Source of the DNA: an uncultured Oleiphilus sp.
Lineage (GTDB): Bacteria; Pseudomonadota; Gammaproteobacteria; Pseudomonadales; Oleiphilaceae
Length of the DNA: 62,890 nt
Direction of reading: 5' to 3'
Assembly (NCBI GenBank): GCA_913020045.1
Contig: CAJWBE010000026.1
Location: 1-62,890, forward strand
The notes under the pieces are model-generated. The model ran no database searches. It was not told the DNA's origin and was given only the letters and a program-made list of their open reading frames with translations. Each line of letters opens with the position of its first letter. Position 1 is the stretch's first letter. Below are positions 19,291-29,090 of the stretch, piece by piece. A program made the translations under genes and the position numbers.

Positions 19291-19802
19291 TTTCGCGATG
19301 GAAACGACGCAATTAGCTCTGAGACTCTCTCATTGATGCGAGATTGCGTTAGCTTGCTGACATCCAAGTTATTAATGTCACGTATCGTAGAGCCCTTCCA
19401 GATGACCTTATTCGTTCTGCTATCAATAATATTGACTAACAGCGAGCCCTCATTAACCGCAACCATATTGTGACGCGTATAAATTCCTTTCGGCGTAGGG
19501 ATGTTTGTTTCCCGTAACTCCTGTCCATGCGTAACATGAGCCATAAAACGTACTTTTATATCAGCAGGGCTGCCGGGCGAATGGTGACTAAACGCCTTTT
19601 GCTCCATCGCCAAAGAAAAAGCAGTTTCCAACATCCCGTTAATTCGGGAAAATTGCTCTCCATCCTGCACCGCCTCAATCTCATAGCTTTGATATGACTC
19701 AATGTTGACTGCAGGGTCCAGCCAAGCCTGTAAATGCAGTTGTGGCGACGCACATGCTTGTAGCATCAAAGTAGCAACGATAATAGAAAGCAATCTAATC
19801 AC
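19287..19802 (-). CDS. DUF4136 lipoprotein
   Basis: A 171-residue lipoprotein. The signal ends in lipobox LQAC (Cys17), followed by a DUF4136-type domain with the usual pattern FAWLDPAVNIESYQSYEI (here QAWLDPAVNIESYQSYEI) and the closing VWKGSTIR..ELIASFP. Family members are found in many Gram-negative envelopes and have no assigned function. It is the last gene of the leftward block, 91 bp after the TonB receptor gene, and converges on the solute-binding-like gene with overlapping stop codons. Confidence 0.8.
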   Translation of the reverse strand: MIRLLSIIVATLMLQACASPQLHLQAWLDPAVNIESYQSYEIEAVQDGEQFSRINGMLETAFSLAMEQKAFSHHSPGSPADIKVRFMAHVTHGQELRETNIPTPKGIYTRHNMVAVNEGSLLVNIIDSRTNKVIWKGSTIRDINNLDVSKLTQSRINERVSELIASFPSRN

Positions 19803-19893
19803 AAGCTGTCATCTCCAGTTTATACGTAGATAAACAGACGAAAGTTATAGCATTTCTTGCTTGGAAGCGAGGCTAATTATATCGAGCGGTAAG

Positions 19894-21891
19894 CTAATAA
19901 GAAAAACGATAGCCAACCATAAAGTTCGCTCGATCTGTTTGTTGAATATCGGTCATAACAGAGTATTGGCCGTCAGGAGTCATATTTCTCCGATCAAATA
20001 CATTGCGCACCGTTGCATACACCATAGTGGGGCCTTGCGCGTATTGATAAGCGACATTCACTACCTGGGAAGGGTTCATTCCAGCCCGGTCGCCAATCCA
20101 ATCTTGAGACAGCCCCACCGAGTGCCCACCTAACAACGCAAATCTTGCACCCGCAGAAAACGTCCACTCCGGCGCCTCCGCCGCCAGCAAATCACTACCG
20201 TCGTCATCAGCCCCTTGCTTTAACCACGACGCGTTGGCAAACAAGGTTGAAAAGGAACCCTGCCAACGATAGTCCAGCTCGGCGCCTGATCGATAAAACG
20301 TAGCAGCCGCATTTGCAGGCACCCCTGGGTCAAACTCCTCAACTCCAATTAGTTTGTTAACCTCAGTGTAATAAAGGTTTGCAACAAAAAAATGCGCTTC
20401 GTTTTCGTAACTGTACGCCAAATCAGTAGTGGATATCTGCTCGGCTGAAAGGTTTGAGTCAACAGGATTGTTAAATGCATCAATATCAATATCCTGAACA
20501 TAAGTAGGCGAATTGAAGCCCTCCGAATACATCAGTTTAATGGACTCTTCATCCGTCCATCGGTACACAGCACTTGCCCGCGGCGTAAGTTCTGAACCGT
20601 ACTTCTGATTATCGGTATAGCGACCACCAACCACAAACCGCCAATCTCTGCTCTGGTAATCGAGCTGAACAAATTGAGAAAACTCTTCCAAACGCCCCTC
20701 GGGAAATGCGTCAATGAACGACGCTCCAGGGGAAAAGTATGTTGATATGCCCGCGCCTCCCAAACTATCTGTTAATCGGTAGGCGCCTGTTTCTCTGCGC
20801 TCATGCTCAACACCGGCGTAAACATTAAAATGTTCATTCAAGGGAAAAGAAATATGCATGCCATTGCGCCAGCGATAATTTGACGTACCATGGCGGTCAA
20901 ATGAAAACTCTGCAGGAGGGCCATCCGCCTCGAAAATCGAAGCAAGATTGTCGATCTGCAAAGTTCGCTCATATCGATTGAATTCACTAAATAGCTCTAC
21001 ATCCAATGCGTCAAATTTCGCACTATGCTCAATCACGGCAAGGTAGCCCACTTGCTGGGCTTCCTCTCCAGAACCTAGTGCCGAGAAGTTAACCGAGTTA
21101 ATACCCGATTCAAAAGCATGCGCCGTAAATCTTGTCGAGTCATATTCAGCGTTCAACAGTAGCGAGCGCATTTCTTCTTTGTACCGAAATGTTCCGCTAT
21201 TGGTCGGCGAAAAACCCATCCCATCGAACTCAAATACTTTGTTAACTCGCCCCTCGTAACCTTCATCACTCTGTAGCTCTAAAGCTAAGGACACAAAGCC
21301 TTCTGAAAACTCTTCGAAATGGTGCGAGGCTGCGTTTTTACGCTGGTTGCTCGCGACAAAAAAACCAGCACTACTCGCACCAGACTCCTTAGTCACGACT
21401 CGAATAACACCAGCACTAGCATTTGTCCCATACACGACAGAACCAGGCCCACGAATTACCTCCACATGGCTGATACTCTCTATCGGAATCCCAAGCAAAG
21501 GGATATCGGCGTGCGAAGGCATCCAATATGGCGTGTCATTTAGGAGAAACAAGACCTTTTGGTTGTTGGTGTCTGATAAGCCGCGCATTTGGATATGTAG
21601 CGAACCAATGACGGAACGTTGTACGAGAACTCCTGGGATAAACTGCAGAACATCGAGAAGACTATGTAAACCCAAACCGGCCATCACATCCATGTCATAA
21701 CGCGACACGATGCCGGGCGTATGAATGATTCGCTCGGGCTCACTTGACGCCACAGACACATAGAGAAGCTGCTCCAAAGACAATTCGAAGACATCACTAC
21801 GCACTTCAGCATAACTTGGCGTCGCCAAGCATAAGCAGAGAAAACTAGTCTGCACAAAGATATTTGCGCCGCGATGGATCAAGCGATTCAC
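19894..21891 (-). CDS. TonB-dependent outer membrane receptor
   Basis: A 665-residue receptor. A signal peptide ends near 28 (PSYA). The plug domain spans about 45-165 with the family blocks GLSDTNNQKVLFLLND and IESISHVEVIRGPGSVVYGTNASAGVIRVVT. The rest is a 22-strand-type barrel that ends with an aromatic residue (VGYRFSY). The mature N-terminus begins with FELSLEQLLYVSV, common in BtuB/CirA-like receptors, and no long signalling extension is present. The substrate is unknown. It lies 66 bp after the histidine kinase gene in the same direction, which suggests that the kinase, regulator and receptor work in one pathway. Confidence 0.9.
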   Translation of the reverse strand: MNRLIHRGANIFVQTSFLCLCLATPSYAEVRSDVFELSLEQLLYVSVASSEPERIIHTPGIVSRYDMDVMAGLGLHSLLDVLQFIPGVLVQRSVIGSLHIQMRGLSDTNNQKVLFLLNDTPYWMPSHADIPLLGIPIESISHVEVIRGPGSVVYGTNASAGVIRVVTKESGASSAGFFVASNQRKNAASHHFEEFSEGFVSLALELQSDEGYEGRVNKVFEFDGMGFSPTNSGTFRYKEEMRSLLLNAEYDSTRFTAHAFESGINSVNFSALGSGEEAQQVGYLAVIEHSAKFDALDVELFSEFNRYERTLQIDNLASIFEADGPPAEFSFDRHGTSNYRWRNGMHISFPLNEHFNVYAGVEHERRETGAYRLTDSLGGAGISTYFSPGASFIDAFPEGRLEEFSQFVQLDYQSRDWRFVVGGRYTDNQKYGSELTPRASAVYRWTDEESIKLMYSEGFNSPTYVQDIDIDAFNNPVDSNLSAEQISTTDLAYSYENEAHFFVANLYYTEVNKLIGVEEFDPGVPANAAATFYRSGAELDYRWQGSFSTLFANASWLKQGADDDGSDLLAAEAPEWTFSAGARFALLGGHSVGLSQDWIGDRAGMNPSQVVNVAYQYAQGPTMVYATVRNVFDRRNMTPDGQYSVMTDIQQTDRANFMVGYRFSY

Positions 21892-21957
21892 CTTACTTTT
21901 TAGTTAGAGCAAGCTAATATAGTGTAGTTAATTAACTGAACTTTTCCGCCCCAAAGC

Positions 21958-23832
21958 CTAAGTAATCTTCCTGGGCAAAATCAAACAAACTCTTGTCTCG
22001 CCATCTCTTTGCTCAAACAATAAGTCCGCCCCGATTTGTTTAGCCCGATAGCGCATATTACTCAAACCTCGTCCGCACTCTGCCCCATCATTATCCTTAA
22101 AACCGGAACCATTATCCGACAAAGCAATCACTACTCTAGGAACCTCTCCCGCGTCCAAATAGGATGCAATGCTAAGTCGGCTGGCCCCACTGTGTTTAAT
22201 CGTATTAGCGACGCCTTCCTGAACAATACGCATAATATGTAGGCTCGCCCTTGGCGTCAGGACACCAATATCGGGTAGCTCAGAGACAGCCCAGTCTAAT
22301 TCAATCGATACTGCATCTAGCTGAGACTGCAAACGCTCTCTCATCACCCCTAGTAGGGTAGGCAAGTCACTCAATACAGGATCTAAAGAGTCAATCACAA
22401 ACCGCAAATCTACAAGGCTCTGCTGCACGCGCTTACGAATCCGGCAGAATACTTCTCCTGAGTGGTCTTGCAAAAGCGCAATCACAGAAACCAACTGCCC
22501 CCCTATGCCATCATGCATATCACGCATGATACGCTCGCGCTCATCGGACAGAACCCTCTGCTGTTCTAGGTGATTGAGCTTGTCATACTGGTCTCTTAAC
22601 TCGCCTTCTCGGTCCTTGACCCGCGCCTCCAAGGTGGTCGCCAGCTCTTCTGCGTGATTAATCGACTGAACAAAACGACGAACAAGAAAAAAACTAAATA
22701 GCAACGCCGCCGGAATAACACTGTATTGAATCGTCAAACCATCTCGCCGATCCCTCAGATTATTCACCGTCAAAATATCGTGAAGACCAAACACCAAAAT
22801 TGGAATGCCCACCAAAAGCATGAGATAAACGTCTGAGTCTCGCGTGCGCCAAAAAACTTTGGCTAAATGGAAAAGAGCATAACTACCGAACACCACTAAA
22901 AAGCTATCCCAGACGCGATAGCCAAGGTGCAGAATACTTTGAATATCGGGCAACAGAAAAATAGCTGAACCCATGCAGGCAAATAGCAACACGACCTTTT
23001 CTATCATCCGGCTTCCTTGCCCCACATAACGATGATTAAAAAATATCATCACAACAACAATCCAACCCAGGGTACTCATGGTCATTGCCTCCCAAAAATG
23101 CGTCGAAGTCGGAATTTCGACCACAAATAAATTCAGGTTGTGGGTACCCCAGATAAAAAGCAGCAAAGCAAACAATCCATAGGTCTTGTCCTGAGGTCGT
23201 GCGACCCAAAAAGCAAACAGAATGGCCGCCATCACGTACATAATCAGCGTGAACCATTGAATCAAATCAATGCGAATGAAACTCTTCCACTGGTGCGCAG
23301 GAACAAGCTCGGAAGCTGGCGCGACATAAAACTGGTCCAACAGCCCCTGCTCATGAAAAGAACTACTGACTCTCAGCAAAACCGTGTTTTCACCCGGGTG
23401 CAGCAGTTGCGACGAGAATCGAAATAGCAGAGGCCGATTATGATTGCGCGCAACAGGGTCTTCAAAACGCCCACCCTGCCCCACCCAGATGCCATTCACA
23501 TAAACCGCAGCATTGTGCGTAACAGAAGGAATGTATATGGCCCAAACAGCCGCTTCCTGAGGCGAAACCGAGAGAAACGCTTGATACCAGTGTTCGCTCT
23601 CTTGCCGCTGAGATTGATACCAGTCATCAGGCAGATCAACCGATTCCCAATCATGGGAAGCAAGCCCATGAGGGGTGGAGTTATCACTAGACGTCACAAC
23701 TGCTTTTGTAACAGGGGCGATGTCAGGCGGATCAAAAAAAGAAATAGGGGCATGCAAAACCAGGTAGTTCAAACCTAGCCAGTATAGAAACAAGGCAACG
23801 AAAGGTAGTGCATTTCTTATTGTTAGCGCCAT
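21958..23832 (-). CDS. Membrane sensor histidine kinase, 7TM type, HisKA_3 class
   Basis: A 624-residue sensor. After an N-terminal anchor, a periplasmic domain (about 55-185) has the jelly-roll pattern of sugar-binding/DISMED-type domains (AVYVNGIWVGQGGRFED, LHPGENTVLLRV). About seven membrane helices follow (190-390), then a coiled coil, the NarX/DesK-type phosphoacceptor site MRDMHDGIGGQL (His near 440), and a HATPase domain (EGVANTIKHSGAS and DNGSGF). The response regulator gene sits 88 bp upstream, so the two are a pair. The input domain hints at sensing a glycan or polymer breakdown product, but this is inference. Confidence 0.9.
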   Translation of the reverse strand: MALTIRNALPFVALFLYWLGLNYLVLHAPISFFDPPDIAPVTKAVVTSSDNSTPHGLASHDWESVDLPDDWYQSQRQESEHWYQAFLSVSPQEAAVWAIYIPSVTHNAAVYVNGIWVGQGGRFEDPVARNHNRPLLFRFSSQLLHPGENTVLLRVSSSFHEQGLLDQFYVAPASELVPAHQWKSFIRIDLIQWFTLIMYVMAAILFAFWVARPQDKTYGLFALLLFIWGTHNLNLFVVEIPTSTHFWEAMTMSTLGWIVVVMIFFNHRYVGQGSRMIEKVVLLFACMGSAIFLLPDIQSILHLGYRVWDSFLVVFGSYALFHLAKVFWRTRDSDVYLMLLVGIPILVFGLHDILTVNNLRDRRDGLTIQYSVIPAALLFSFFLVRRFVQSINHAEELATTLEARVKDREGELRDQYDKLNHLEQQRVLSDERERIMRDMHDGIGGQLVSVIALLQDHSGEVFCRIRKRVQQSLVDLRFVIDSLDPVLSDLPTLLGVMRERLQSQLDAVSIELDWAVSELPDIGVLTPRASLHIMRIVQEGVANTIKHSGASRLSIASYLDAGEVPRVVIALSDNGSGFKDNDGAECGRGLSNMRYRAKQIGADLLFEQRDGETRVCLILPRKIT

Positions 23833-23920
23833 ACAGCGTCCTAGCCGATTCTGGTCATTGATAAGAATCTTAACTAAGACCCTACATGATTAAAAGCAAA
23901 CAATGAAAAGCAGCTTATCG

Positions 23921-24598
23921 CTACGAAAGTAACCCAAGTTTAAGCGCTTCATGCAACGCCTCGGTACGACTATTAACTTGTAATTTGTGATAGATATTTT
24001 TGATGTGGGTGGTCACGGTGTAATAAGAAATGTCTAGCTTTTCTGCGATCTCTCTAGAAGAAAAGCCCTGGCTTACCAGTTTTAGTATGTTGACCTGCCG
24101 CTCTGTCAGAACTTCAATCAAGCCCTCACTTACTGCGTTCGGCAATGACTTTTCAACCGGGCTGGTCTGGAATTTTTGCAACATCAATCTAGCGATCACA
24201 GGGCTAATCGGAGCGCCGCCTTTCAGCATCGTTAGCATGGAATCCGTTATTTTTTGGCTGTCGTCATGTTTAAGAATATAACCTTTTGCCCCAGACTCCA
24301 GCGCTTGGAACACCAGCCTCTCGTCTTGGAAACCTGATACCACCAAGGCCTCGCAATCAAGTCTCTGTGTATGAATGGCCTTAATAATGTCGATACCCGA
24401 CCCATCGGGTAAACCAAGGTCCGTGAGCAGTATATCGGGATGCAGCGTTACAAGTGCTTCCTTGCCCTGGGCACAATGAGTGACGGCAGACACAACATCA
24501 AACTCATCATGTGCATTGACCGTATCACGCAATTTTAAGAGAATCTCCGTGTCATCTTCTACGATTAGTACTCGATGTTTCGGCGGCATACCCGACAT
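23921..24598 (-). CDS. NarL/LuxR-family response regulator
   Basis: A 225-residue regulator. The receiver domain (about 8-125) has the acidic pair and the phosphoacceptor Asp near 58 (LLTDLGLPDGSG) and the KGYILKHD Lys. The C-terminal GerE-type helix-turn-helix (about 160-220) reads LTERQVNILKLVSQGFSSREIAEKLDISYYTVTTHIKNIYHKL. Such proteins bind inverted repeats with a 7-2-7 layout; a perfect repeat of that layout lies upstream of the five-gene operon (31906-31927). It is placed between that operon (51 bp) and its kinase (88 bp). [Quoted HTH is longer than needed: the key positions are LTERQ...SSREIA...YTVTTHIKNI.]. Confidence 0.93.
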   Translation of the reverse strand: MSGMPPKHRVLIVEDDTEILLKLRDTVNAHDEFDVVSAVTHCAQGKEALVTLHPDILLTDLGLPDGSGIDIIKAIHTQRLDCEALVVSGFQDERLVFQALESGAKGYILKHDDSQKITDSMLTMLKGGAPISPVIARLMLQKFQTSPVEKSLPNAVSEGLIEVLTERQVNILKLVSQGFSSREIAEKLDISYYTVTTHIKNIYHKLQVNSRTEALHEALKLGLLS

Positions 24599-24649
24599 CC
24601 CCCAAAGGTATCATTCTAATATTTGGTTTCTTCACACCGCTATCATACG

Positions 24650-26818
24650 CTACGGCGCCACTTTCACGCCCCAGTCTTTGCGCTCCATCGACATCGCTGA
24701 GGCTCTTAATTGGAGTTCCATACGCGCAGCGCCAAACGATGAAGACGCCACGCCAAACCTGAGAGTACCCGACGCCGTCTGCCACTGCACTATACGTTCA
24801 AACTCTCGCAAATTAAGTTTTACACGCCAATCTGGCGTGAACTCGCCCACATTTCGCTCTTGTATCGGCGCACCATACTGTTTGATCAATAAATCCAACA
24901 CCCTTTCATATTCTCGCTGATTGGCACCGCTATTAACGTTTGAGAACGCCACTAAAACACTCGCTGATAATAGAGCACTGCCAGACTTTTCGAGCACAAG
25001 GGTTTGGGTATTCGACAGCTCCGGAAATAAACGACCGTCAAATAACTCGAAGCGGCCTGACTGACCAGAGTCCGACCAACCACTGTTCGCCAACGTTTCT
25101 TCTAGACTCTCGTCATACCATTGGTTGAGACGCAAATCGTCTAGCCCAACAAACGAAGGCAATGACGCTCTCTCCTCACGAATTGTTTGCACACTTGCAT
25201 CCGGCTTCTCAAACTTGAAAGTCCAATACAGCGCCGCTTTATAGCTATCGACCGCACTCGTATTTTCTCGGTCGTAACGATACCAGTCATAACTCGCTCC
25301 CAGTACGTGACTCCCCCATTCAGAGCGCCAGGCGAAGCGAGATTGGCCGACGTCGGAATTAAGTCCACGCGAGCTATCGGTATCAAAATTATTCTGACGA
25401 TGAGAAAGCTCAATCGAATGTCCGTCTTTGCGTGTATTGAATGCGAGCCCCATCGAGAAATTTGAGGAAGCGCCACCAGAACCATCTAGCTCTTCACTCA
25501 CGTTAATCGTCGGTGAAAGCAATGACTCCCATCCCGAATGCGCATGACTAAAATCAGCGCCTAGGGCGAGAGCGTAACGGTGCGATAAGTCATCACTGAC
25601 ATAGTCATCCGTTTCCTGCCATCGCAACTGCATTCGATTGCGCCATTGCGAATTAACCGGCGCCGCGAGATTTAAATTGAGCGTTAAATCGTCACGGTTA
25701 ACACTATGAGAAGCATCCGACACAGCTCTGAATGCCGCATCGAGGTTCATTGTGAGATCCCGGCCATTCAAAGGCCTTCCCGACAAATTGGCCCCCGCGA
25801 CGCGAGTTCTGAGGGCATTGTTTCCACTAATGCTATCGCGGTACTGCTGAGCGCGCAGTCTGAGGTTCAATGCACGATACATGGCGAACCCAAATTGCGT
25901 ATCGATCGTTTCTCGATCTGGTGTTACTGAAGCACCTGCCGGGCGAAACTCTCGATTGTTCCGTTCGTAGGATATCAAATAGTTCTTGCCGCGAATTCCA
26001 TATCCGCTCAACTCAAAAAAAGCACCTGAGCCGTTCAAGTCATCATTGTCCTGACTTTCGCCATTTAGATACGCCAGCTCTAGCTCTGCTGCATGCGTAA
26101 AACCGTCGCCATCAAATCGACGGTGCCATGCAACACTGTTAACCAATTCATTGCCGCCGCTTTCGGCTGTGGAAGAATAGTTGTCATTCGACTGATAATC
26201 GTCATCATAATATCCGACTGAACTCACCGAAAACGCGCCAATAAAACCCGCTTCGACAAGCCACGACCCACCATAGAAATAATCCTTTCTATCATCAAAC
26301 ATCAGATCATAATCTTGTGCACTCCTCCCCCAAAAAACTTGCAAGGACTGAGGCAAGGACGTCCCACCTGGCTGCAATTCCAACTGAACACCCTTCAAGC
26401 CTCGCTGAATTGTTCTGCGACTTTGCGTGGCAAAGAAATCACCAACATCCACCCGAAAAGGCAAGCCAAGTTCTCCGTTCTCATAATGTAGCGATGCACT
26501 CGTCAATCGACCCCCACTTGGACCTCGATATGCAGAATTATTCGCACTACCTTGCAAATAACCACGCATACTCTGATAAGGCGAATACTGCTCATAAAAA
26601 TTGGCGCCAAAGTCATTATGCCGCTGCCACCCTTCAGTCTGATAAAGACCGCTAGAGCGATCACCAGCGACATCATAGTGTTCCAGCGTAAACGTGTTCC
26701 AACCGTCGTATCCCAACTCAGCGGCCACGTCCAACGAAACCGAAAGACTCGCCATTGCAACAAGCACCCTCCCTGCACGAGCAACCAAATCGAAACATCT
26801 ACCTCTATGCCGCATCAT
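24650..26818 (-). CDS. Exported beta-barrel-like protein of unknown function (722 residues)
   Basis: I do not recognise this family. A signal peptide ends near 33 (LDVAA). Residues about 35-555 show the alternating pattern and aromatic/Asp/Asn content of outer membrane beta strands, with many Tyr and Trp (for example SYDWYRYDRE, YKAALYWTFKFE). From about 558 a different, soluble-looking segment follows (LPSFVGLDDL... to the end), with an alpha/beta pattern. Together this suggests a barrel or porin-like outer membrane component with a C-terminal globular domain. It is the last of five packed genes for exported proteins; GGGAG lies 6 bases before the ATG. It could be the outer membrane pore or anchor of the cassette. 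Confidence 0.6.
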   Translation of the reverse strand: MMRHRGRCFDLVARAGRVLVAMASLSVSLDVAAELGYDGWNTFTLEHYDVAGDRSSGLYQTEGWQRHNDFGANFYEQYSPYQSMRGYLQGSANNSAYRGPSGGRLTSASLHYENGELGLPFRVDVGDFFATQSRRTIQRGLKGVQLELQPGGTSLPQSLQVFWGRSAQDYDLMFDDRKDYFYGGSWLVEAGFIGAFSVSSVGYYDDDYQSNDNYSSTAESGGNELVNSVAWHRRFDGDGFTHAAELELAYLNGESQDNDDLNGSGAFFELSGYGIRGKNYLISYERNNREFRPAGASVTPDRETIDTQFGFAMYRALNLRLRAQQYRDSISGNNALRTRVAGANLSGRPLNGRDLTMNLDAAFRAVSDASHSVNRDDLTLNLNLAAPVNSQWRNRMQLRWQETDDYVSDDLSHRYALALGADFSHAHSGWESLLSPTINVSEELDGSGGASSNFSMGLAFNTRKDGHSIELSHRQNNFDTDSSRGLNSDVGQSRFAWRSEWGSHVLGASYDWYRYDRENTSAVDSYKAALYWTFKFEKPDASVQTIREERASLPSFVGLDDLRLNQWYDESLEETLANSGWSDSGQSGRFELFDGRLFPELSNTQTLVLEKSGSALLSASVLVAFSNVNSGANQREYERVLDLLIKQYGAPIQERNVGEFTPDWRVKLNLREFERIVQWQTASGTLRFGVASSSFGAARMELQLRASAMSMERKDWGVKVAP

Positions 26819-26829
26819 GAGTCTCTCCC

Positions 26830-27411
26830 TTACTCGCGCTCAACAACCCGGAGATAAAACTGGCTGGTATGCGGCAGCTGTATCAATCCTTTGAACGGGT
26901 CTACAAACTTTATCTGCATGTTGACCGTCGCGAGCACAGTGCTAATCCGGCTACGATTCGCCCCACTGTGTATGCCCCATACTTGATCCAAGGTACTCAC
27001 GTTTTGAACGCTCAACAGCACCAAAGATGCATCTTCCGGTATGTCTCGCTGCATCGTTCCTAGAAGCTGGAAACGATCGGGAAAATACTGATCGAGGTAG
27101 TCACCCAAGCCTTGCGTATTCCAGCTTTCGACAATCTCTGAAACACCATTTTGTACCACTGAAAGCGAGACAGGCGTCAGTGACTCAATCACTGACTGGT
27201 CAACATTGACACTCGCGGCACCGCCTATTTGACCACCGCCTGGCGCTTGGGATTCAAGAACTTGCGGCGCCGTGGGAATAGGTGCCATTTGTCGAAACTG
27301 CCTCGCCTCACTGCTAACGGAAAAGCCAGTTAAACAAACGATTAAGACAACTCCCAACACCTGCCGCTGCACTCGCTCCCTACAGATATCTTTCAGATTC
27401 AAATACATCAT
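26830..27411 (-). CDS. Exported protein of unknown function (193 residues)
   Basis: I do not recognise this family. A signal or membrane segment lies at about 17-36 (VLGVVLIVCLTGFSVSS), and the mature protein is mostly soluble with a Pro/Gly-rich start (about 40-65) and a compact domain (about 75-193) without Cys. I start at 27411, where the ATG overlaps the TAA of the 559-residue gene (TAATG) and AGGAGG lies nine bases upstream; an upstream in-frame ATG has no such site. The next gene follows after 11 bp. Confidence 0.6.
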   Translation of the reverse strand: MMYLNLKDICRERVQRQVLGVVLIVCLTGFSVSSEARQFRQMAPIPTAPQVLESQAPGGGQIGGAASVNVDQSVIESLTPVSLSVVQNGVSEIVESWNTQGLGDYLDQYFPDRFQLLGTMQRDIPEDASLVLLSVQNVSTLDQVWGIHSGANRSRISTVLATVNMQIKFVDPFKGLIQLPHTSQFYLRVVERE

Positions 27412-29090
27412 TAGAGTGGGCCTCCTGCCGTGCACTGCCTTCCCGACAAAGTATCAATAACGATTCCCAAGTCATCGAAAACGATTTCGGCCCGAAACGA
27501 AAAGTTCACTTCAAATTCGGCTGAGTCGCTATTTCGGCGCACTCGATAGCTGAGATTGGCGCCCTCTGGCTGATTACCTAAGCTCGAACCTGACACGTAA
27601 CTAAAGCTGCTACCCATGCTGATCACTCCTTGGGTAGGGCTTAGCGGGTTGTTGATCAAAAACACCCTGTCAGTCGGCGAAACGGTGAATCCCGCATTCA
27701 ACTGATTAAGTCCTGTAATACCCACTTCGTTGGCTAAAGGCGCACCGCTGGGCAAGGCCTCGATTAACGTTAATGCAGAGTTAACAGGGCAGCTCCCCGG
27801 CGCTGAAGGCGGGTCTGCAGGGCCTGGATCTGGACTCGGGGATGGCCCGATAGAAGGCACTTGAACCTGAACAATATGGGTATCAAATCGCGCTTGTTGT
27901 ATCGCAAAAGGAAGCGTTTTTCCATCGAAGGGGTTATTTGCAATCTGGCGTAAAGGCACCACGCTCAGTAATGTCACGGTAGCGTCCTTAGGCACAAATG
28001 GAGGGGCATCCGCTAAACCGCGGATCGATAATGAGTCATTCATCAGCACCATATACCGTATACTGCACTCAAGCGGCTGACCCGCCTCACGCCGGTATAG
28101 CTGAGGGTCTACTGCCTGACCATCTTCCCCAACCAAGTCTCCCGTTTCCCCGTCCAGCCGAAATCCTTCCTCAGCTAGGCCCCCTTGAGACCCAATATCG
28201 CCACCCGCCGTCAATGCCTCCGACAAAAAGGCGTGCCCGTACTGATCGTCGAAGCTTAGGTAGCGACCACGGGAAAACTCTTCAAAATGGCTTTCAGAAC
28301 GTTTGTGGTACCAAATTCCGGCAACATAAACCACATCGTCTCCGGGATAATCACTATAAGGAGAGCAAGGCATATTTGAATCATTCCGCCACTCCCGAAC
28401 CCCGCTTGAAATTTTGGGGTGAAAACCAACGATATGACCCGCGGCGTTGCGGTAACGCAAGGTGTCTAGTTCAAATACCAAGGGGCTAATATCTAAACTT
28501 TCTATGTGCTGTTTTCCCGGGTACATATTCGGAGACAAATAAACGGGGTGATATGGCGCCTTTGGCGCAGCGCTCATGGCAGTCTGAAATAAAGGCCACG
28601 TAGGCCACCACTGCAGGGACTCCAAATCATAATAGGCACGCTGCCCGGCATTACTTCTCAATAACTCAAACTGTGAAGGGTCAAATAAAACACCCTCTTC
28701 CGTCACAAGCTCTCCGCTTGGCCCATCAAGCAGCAGGCCATATTGACCAGCCGGACCCGCATCGAAAAAGGGCGTTCCGGCCACTACTTCAAGCTGAAGC
28801 GACTCAGTAATGCTTGAGTCGCTGTTTTGTAAGTCAAGACGGCTCCCCTCGTGAAACAGATGCCAGCGACCATCGTCTGCGTGGTAATACCAGCCGCCCT
28901 TCTCACTATTGATATAGGCGACATCCTTTCCGCCAAAATCCTGATACTCAGTACCCTCTTGATTAGAGCGGTTTTCCCAAACACGTGCCTGCTCCGGGAG
29001 TTCATCAAGCGCGCTATCCAGCGCCCACGCATTAATACTAACTAATAACAGCCATAGCAGCCTGGCCGCATACCTAAGCCCATACTTCAT
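27411..29090 (-). CDS. Exported protein with two tandem domain repeats (559 residues)
   Basis: I do not recognise this family. Signal peptide at 1-23 (INAWA). Two similar modules can be aligned by eye, at about 53-165 and 249-350, each with a D-V-x-Y start, a Trp-Tyr pair, and a loop of the form LDG.(S/T)G(E/D)LV.E.G...DP. A Pro-rich linker (PSPSPDPGPADPP, about 417-429) leads to a C-terminal domain (about 433-559) with two Cys near its ends. The protein is probably extracellular or on the surface. The ATG overlaps the previous stop (ATGA) and is preceded by GGGAGG. Confidence 0.6.
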   Translation of the reverse strand: MKYGLRYAARLLWLLLVSINAWALDSALDELPEQARVWENRSNQEGTEYQDFGGKDVAYINSEKGGWYYHADDGRWHLFHEGSRLDLQNSDSSITESLQLEVVAGTPFFDAGPAGQYGLLLDGPSGELVTEEGVLFDPSQFELLRSNAGQRAYYDLESLQWWPTWPLFQTAMSAAPKAPYHPVYLSPNMYPGKQHIESLDISPLVFELDTLRYRNAAGHIVGFHPKISSGVREWRNDSNMPCSPYSDYPGDDVVYVAGIWYHKRSESHFEEFSRGRYLSFDDQYGHAFLSEALTAGGDIGSQGGLAEEGFRLDGETGDLVGEDGQAVDPQLYRREAGQPLECSIRYMVLMNDSLSIRGLADAPPFVPKDATVTLLSVVPLRQIANNPFDGKTLPFAIQQARFDTHIVQVQVPSIGPSPSPDPGPADPPSAPGSCPVNSALTLIEALPSGAPLANEVGITGLNQLNAGFTVSPTDRVFLINNPLSPTQGVISMGSSFSYVSGSSLGNQPEGANLSYRVRRNSDSAEFEVNFSFRAEIVFDDLGIVIDTLSGRQCTAGGPL

